From positions 40,313,759 to 40,377,758 of the forward strand of contig JAFMSR010000002.1 in NCBI GenBank assembly GCA_022818135.1: a stretch of 64,000 bases of DNA. The letters are read 5' to 3'. The stretch is from Saxidomus purpurata. Its lineage: Eukaryota; Mollusca; Bivalvia; Venerida; Veneridae. The translations under genes were made by a program, and so were the position numbers. The number at the start of each line of letters is the position of its first letter. Within the stretch, counting starts at the first letter, position 1. Under the pieces are notes generated by a model. It was given only the letters and a program-made list of their open reading frames with translations. It was not told the origin of the DNA and ran no database searches. This document shows positions 59,033 through 64,000 of the stretch, piece after piece.

Positions 59033-61490
59033 TAGACATTAACAGGTTGGTTATAAAGCTATATTTAGTAATGTAACTAAATAAAGTAACCGTTACTAAT
59101 TTCAGTTACGAAATTATGAACAGGTATTTGTGGTTTCATACTTTTTATTTGTTTTTGATTATTATTCTTTATATATTCAATTCTGGTTGATGTAAAGAGA
59201 AAATCTGCTGTTGCATTTATTGCAAATTAAGTGCAAACAAGGATCAAAAAATAATTTTCCTCAATTTGCAAAAAATGCAACGGTGAAGGTTTTTTTTTCA
59301 ACAAGCATTGTGAAATGTGTTCACTGTTAGTCAAAACTGTCAATAGGAGGTTTTAGGAATCCCCAATATGACGTCATTCCTGGGCATGCGCATTGACTGG
59401 CCGTCAATTGATCGGCCAAACTGAAAGCGAAATAGAGCATTTTACTGTACGACAGTTTATATTTTAGGCTATAACGTTATTAAATGAAACAAAAATCTAG
59501 TTTATATTCAGTGTCTGTGTTGCCATGTCTATGCCATTGATGCTTATGTATAGTTTTCATTATAAAGTCCGATATGAAAGTGTGAATTTTAACTGAATCG
59601 GCCAAAACAAATGTAACTTGACAATGTCCGCTTTCCCAAGGCTATTGCTACTCCTGACGAAATTGTCCCTATTCTTGTCTTCTTTTTTTTTTTGAATTAG
59701 CGCCGATATTCATTATTTTCACATATAGTGCTTAGTATATTTTGTTGCTGTACATAGATGGAAAACATTGCTACAGTAAAGTTCTCCGCATTAGATGATC
59801 CTCTAATCGTACATAATACCTTGTTAGAATTTTTCAGACTCACAATTTTTGCCACAATTTTTTTTTTTGTATATATAAAAACATTATGTTAATTTGTAAA
59901 CTATATACTATGTTAAGAAAGGTAAAGGTTTTATTCGGGTATTTTCCCAATTATATGTCTCTAATTTCATTAAAAAATATTCATGCATGTGTCTGTGAAG
60001 CGTACATTTATTTATGAATAGTGTCAAATTAAACTTTAGAAACCATGAAGACCCTATAGCTATATAATACATGACACTGTGCTATATATGTTTTCACAAC
60101 GCCTGACGATGACATAAGGCACACAAATGACACGTTGCCATAGAGATCCAGTAAGGTATATTGTCCCCTAGGGCATAAAGCACGAAATAACTTGGATTTA
60201 ATTAATCCATGTAACATCCTGTTTATTGACTAATTGGTCACACGTTATAGATGACCACTTTGAATGAATTGCATAACGCGGCATATGGCACACATCGATC
60301 TTTGATTGAATCTACATGATCAATTTATTCATCATAATATTTTATGACCAAGTTAAATGATACCCTTGATATAAGGAGGCAGATAAGACAGAATAATTTT
60401 AAATCTCAGATAGCTGAGTTTCTTTTTTATTTTAGAAAGGCGACAACAAATGTAAAACTAAAACATGAAATTTTAAGTCGATATTTTGAAGTCTTTGTTT
60501 TCTTTAAGTTTGAGGTTTTCCACTAATCTGCATATACGTTGTTAATACAACAACATTTAAAATTTTGAAATAATGAGTAATCGCAGTGTGTGGGCATTTC
60601 AAGCAAACAGTTGCTCAGCTAAGATAATATACAATTAATTAGGCATGTTTTATAATGTGTTATTGAATATTTTAATACAACACTTTTTTTGAAGTGTCAC
60701 TTTCACATGTGTCCGTCTGTGTGGATGTCATGGACGTTGATTACAGTATACCACGGCAGTATACACTTCTGTAGTGTATACTTCCGTGATTATATCAAAA
60801 CATGGATATCTTTGTCTGTCATTTATTTTTGAGACATACATATGCATTATATAACCAAACAATCAAAATACACAAAGGTACCAGTATACATGGGAGTCTT
60901 GTTGGAGTCTTGGCGACTTCACCAGGGGAGAAATCCCACGATCGGCCGGGACTAGATCTATAAACATTTTTAAAAAAACACACAAAATAACTTAAAGTAG
61001 AATTGTGATCTTGTATAATACTAAGTGTGCTGATTTTTAAAAAAATACTACAGAGAGAAAATAGAAAGATAGAAAGAGAATAATCAGTGAAGGAAAGGTG
61101 GAAGACGGGTAATCTCACAAAGCCTGATCAAAGTTAGGTCTTTGATTACAGCAACAACTAACAAATATATATTGTATAGGAAATTATGTATTCACTTCCA
61201 CTTCAAAACTTAAAAGAAACTTAATAATATTTAGTTTATTTTGGCGATAAATAATGTCTATACTGTATCAATACACTCGGCACAATACAGTTGACGGCCA
61301 CGCTATTTTTAGTAACGGAAAATCCCGGATGTGACGACACACTAAAACCTCCTATGTGTTTTTGCAATAATGTCCGCAATATATTTAACAATGTGAAATC
61401 AGGCTATTTTTCACAATTATGTTACTGTATTTGGTTACGTTTACCGTTACTAAAGATAGTATTATAACCAACCTGATTAACAGTAGCTAA
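59033..61490. repeat. Degenerate long inverted repeat, possible TIR/foldback element
   Basis: Left-arm phrases TTAACAGGTTGGTTATAA (59039), TTTAGTAA, AGGAGGTTTTAG (59346), GACGTCA and GGCCGTCAA recur in reverse complement and in the same order inward from about 61485 (GGTTGGTTATAA, TTTAGTAACG, AGGAGGTTTTAG at 61352-61341, CGTCACATCCGGG, GGCCGTCAA). The arms differ in length (about 360 and 200 bases). No transposase was recognised in the 2-kb interior, which also holds a copy of the 17227-type repeat. Confidence 0.5.
60868..60966 (-). repeat. Dispersed repeat copy c
   Basis: In reverse complement it reads GTTTATAGATCTAGTCCCGG then ATTTCTCCCC, GGTGAAGTCGCCAAGACTCC and ATGTATAC, in the same order as 17227-17320. 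The middle is more complete than in copy b. Confidence 0.5.
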
Positions 61491-62596
61491 ACATGCTCAG
61501 TTCCCTTAACCTACCTGTTGAGTTTGTTATCAAGCCACTTTCATTCCTCAAGTTTTAAGATAGCCACAGCTGCAAGAGTATTGTATTCCTTCTTTGCCAG
61601 AACTATCCACCACTTTTTAATCTTTTTTAACAATTACTGATTAGAACAATCTTGTTACTTTATTTTTACTATTCTTAAAAACCAGCATGCATCCTTCCCA
61701 TAATACTAAATGCAAGAGGTGTGAGGCAGTTTTAAGAGATGGATGGATTCCGATAGACAGACAGACACATAATTTTTTGTTATATTCCAGTCTGTAGCAA
61801 TTTTCGTAATACAAAACTTTTATTTATTTGTTTTTATTGGTCGATTGAAAATTTGTGCAGATACAGGAATCACCAACCAGCAAAAAACAAATGCTATTCA
61901 GGTACATTTTAAGGCAAAGTAGCCTTATAAAGCTCTTGTCTGGTACATGTATATATATTTGAAAAAGATGCACAGCCATTGTATCAAATGAAATATTGTA
62001 TATTTTTCCTTCTTTAAATTCAAAGTCAAAAACAGAATTGGTGCGAAGCACATTATGGGTAGCTTCTTTCTCGGTATTGTTTTATCTCGGTTTGGTAGAT
62101 GCCAATCCATTTGTGTAAAGGTCTGTGGTGTTATCATATGAATTACATTGTAATTTTTTTTTTAGCATTTATAATCATTTAAATGTCAACTACCTGGTCA
62201 ACGGAATATGACACTTGAGTGTTGTTGGGTGTCCATCATAACCATGGGGAATTGATTTGGTCAGTCATTGTTGGCAAGTAGTTGCTATTTATGGCCTTTT
62301 AAAGAGCTATTTTTCACTGGGATTTAATGCAAGCCATTTTAGAGTTTTTTGCCTTCTATGCCCAATTGTGATGTGAAATTACATGTGTATGATATTACAC
62401 AATAGGATTAAGTTTAATTAATGATAATGATGCTTATACAATCACTGACAATTTAAAATTCAATTTACCTATCTGAAGTCACCTGCATCAGTTGTTAAAA
62501 TGAAAATGTCGTTATAGATGTAACAGCGATGCATGAAGGTCAGTTTTATTATCTGGGTACCTTATGATATACAGTTTGTGTGAAAAATTCTGATTT
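61491..62596. other. Intergenic, no gene recognised
   Basis: AT-rich. Frames at 61824-62137 on the minus strand are short and unrecognisable. Confidence 0.5.
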
Positions 62597-63557
62597 TTAG
62601 CTCGACTTTTCTATGAAAAGGGGAGCTATCCTACTCGCCCCGGCGTCGGCGTCGCACCTTGGTTAAGTTTTTCGTACCACCCCACTTTATTTCAGAAGTA
62701 TTAGAGGTATGGCTTTGAAACTTACCATACTTGTTTACCATCATAACCTCCATCTACAGACAAGAGTACATAACTCTGTCAAGGTTTTTGACAGAATTAT
62801 GGCCCTTTTTTACTTAAAAAGTGTATTGAGCTTGGTTAAGTTTTTGTACCACCTCACTTTATTTCAAAACCATTGGAGGTATTGCTTGAAACTAACCATA
62901 CTTGTTAACCATCACGACCTTCATCAACAGACAAGAGGATATAACTCTGTCAAGGTTTTGACAGAATTATGCCCCTTTTTGACTTAGAAAATACATTGAA
63001 TATGGGTAAAATCCACTTATTGCCTTAACCCTTTGAGATATTGCTTTGAAACTTTTAAGCTATTTCACATCATTACCCCCATCGTACGCAAGAGAAGGTA
63101 ACTCTGTCAGGGTTTGTTTTAAAAATTAAGGCCTTTTATCGACTTAGAATCTTGGTTAAGTTTTTCGTACCAGTCCACTTTTTGACTGAACTGTTTGAGA
63201 TATTAATTTGAAAGTTGGAATACTTGTTTACTATCATGATCCAAAAACATGGGCAGGAGAAGGTAATTCTGTCAAGGATTTTATTTGAATTATGGCCCTT
63301 TTTGACTTAGAATTTCAGTTAAAATTTCATTCTTGTCCACTTGTTGACTTAACCATTTGAGATATTACTTTGGAAGTTGGAGTTCTTATGTGCCATCATG
63401 AGACCTTCGTAAGCAAGAGAAGATAACTCTGTGAAAATGTTTCTTGATTTGTACTTAGAAATTCCTAGTTAAAGTCTTGTGTGCCCTTAACTGTCAAAGT
63501 TTTGTTTTATAGGCAAGCACTAAAAAAGTCGAGCGCGCTGTCCTTCTGACAGCTCTT
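62597..63557. mobile_element. TIR element with five ~160-173-bp internal tandem units
   Basis: The left end carries TTAGCTCGACTTTTCTATG and the right end, in reverse complement, CGCGCTCGACTTTTTTAG, sharing GCTCGACTTTT. Inside, diverged units contain TTGGTTAAGTTTTTCGTACC, GATATTGCTTTGAAACTTA, CATCATAACCTCCAT, ACTCTGTCAAGGTTTT and AATTATGGCCCTTTTTGACT. Clear unit starts are at 62661, 62834 and 63154, with weaker ones between and after. A CGGCGTCGGCGTC stretch follows the left end. No transposase is present. Confidence 0.7.
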
Positions 63558-63905
63558 GTTATAATCAGTTTTGATTATTTTCATTAACCTTTAGGTTTTG
63601 AGGTAAAGCGATATTTATAGTTCTTTGTTCTTTAGAGTGGAAAAGTTGGTTTAAAACAGTATTTTTAATTACTGATAAATCACATGTAGGACATACTTTT
63701 ACAAAACAGCATAAAGGATTAAGTAGAAAGCTCTTAAGATTTTTTAGAAACTGTCTCCTTAGTTGAAAAGTTGTGATTTGAACTAGATGAATTGAATTAA
63801 TTTACATGTGAGTGAATTGGTCTTGGAAAGTAAACTACATAGGTGTGAAGGTGGGAAAGTTAAATAAATATTAGGTCTATGAAAGGGGTCACGCTGCAAC
63901 ACCAA
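63558..63905. other. No feature recognised
   Basis: AT-rich sequence between the TIR element and the SINE-like sequence. Confidence 0.5.
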
Positions 63906-64000
63906 ATTAATTAAAGGGGAGCGGCCAGGTGAAGAGGTTTAGGTGTCTGCCGCTCATCCCGGAGGTTGCGGGTTGAGCCCCACCAAGGTCACGACCATAC
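63906..64000 (+). repeat. tRNA-derived SINE head, cut by window end
   Basis: GCGGCCAGGTGAAGAGGTTTAG followed by GTGTCTGCC has the form of an A-box region. GGTTGCGGGTTGAGCCCC resembles a B box about 35 bases later. The last 51 bases match 52907-52955. The remainder lies outside the window. Confidence 0.55.

Overview
The window looks like nuclear DNA from a mollusc, most likely a bivalve. It is AT-rich, its genes are split by GT-AG introns, and it is crowded with microsatellites, minisatellites, foldback/MITE-like elements with internal tandem repeats, tRNA-derived repeats, a decayed Ty3/gypsy element and a decayed LINE. The bivalve assignment is inference from the style of repeats. Nothing looks bacterial or viral, and there are no rRNA genes, intact tRNA genes or CRISPR arrays.

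The only convincing protein-coding content is a head-to-tail cluster of four copies of one multi-pass membrane protein family, TMEM26-like, all on the minus strand. In window order they are copy 1 (12543-30378), copy 2 (38253-40112), copy 3 (42844-46058, a pseudogene) and copy 4 (53435-55642). Each has three coding exons with the same intron phases: intron 1 in phase 2, intron 2 in phase 0. Exon 1 carries a variable N-terminal tail and the first two membrane segments (HNILAVWRV motif). Exon 2 begins with a W-x-P-C-F motif and the third membrane segment, and ends in a Thr/Ser/Asn-rich linker of very different length in each copy. Exon 3 holds the conserved RW[ML][LM]P, SDIMEL and QD-x-PFL motifs and the remaining membrane segments. 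Copies 3 and 4 are a recent duplicate pair, and their similarity continues upstream of the start codon. Copy 3 has since acquired two stops, a 1-nt deletion, a lost splice acceptor and a 4-nt insertion.

Layout. 1-5.4 kb: AT-rich, microsatellite, small hairpin, tRNA-like repeat. 5.4-7.0 kb: roughly 70-bp tandem array with an inverted arm. 7.6-10.7 kb: degenerate Ty3/gypsy element with a MITE inserted in its gag region. 11.1-11.8 kb: 147-bp higher-order repeat made of seven 21-bp units, again ending in an inverted arm. 12.5-30.4 kb: TMEM26-like copy 1, whose two introns are swollen (7.0 and 9.7 kb) and hold several repeats, including a 6.4-kb array of a 37-bp minisatellite. 30.4-38 kb: intergenic, with a tandem repeat, one unexplained candidate exon and a GAAAACACGAC-rich foldback. 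38-56 kb: copies 2-4, with a TIR element between copies 2 and 3 and a large imperfect inverted duplication (47.5-52.1 kb, LINE remnant in the spacer) between copies 3 and 4. 56-64 kb: no genes seen; homopolymer runs, a degenerate long inverted repeat, a second TIR element with internal tandem repeats, and a SINE-like sequence cut by the window edge.
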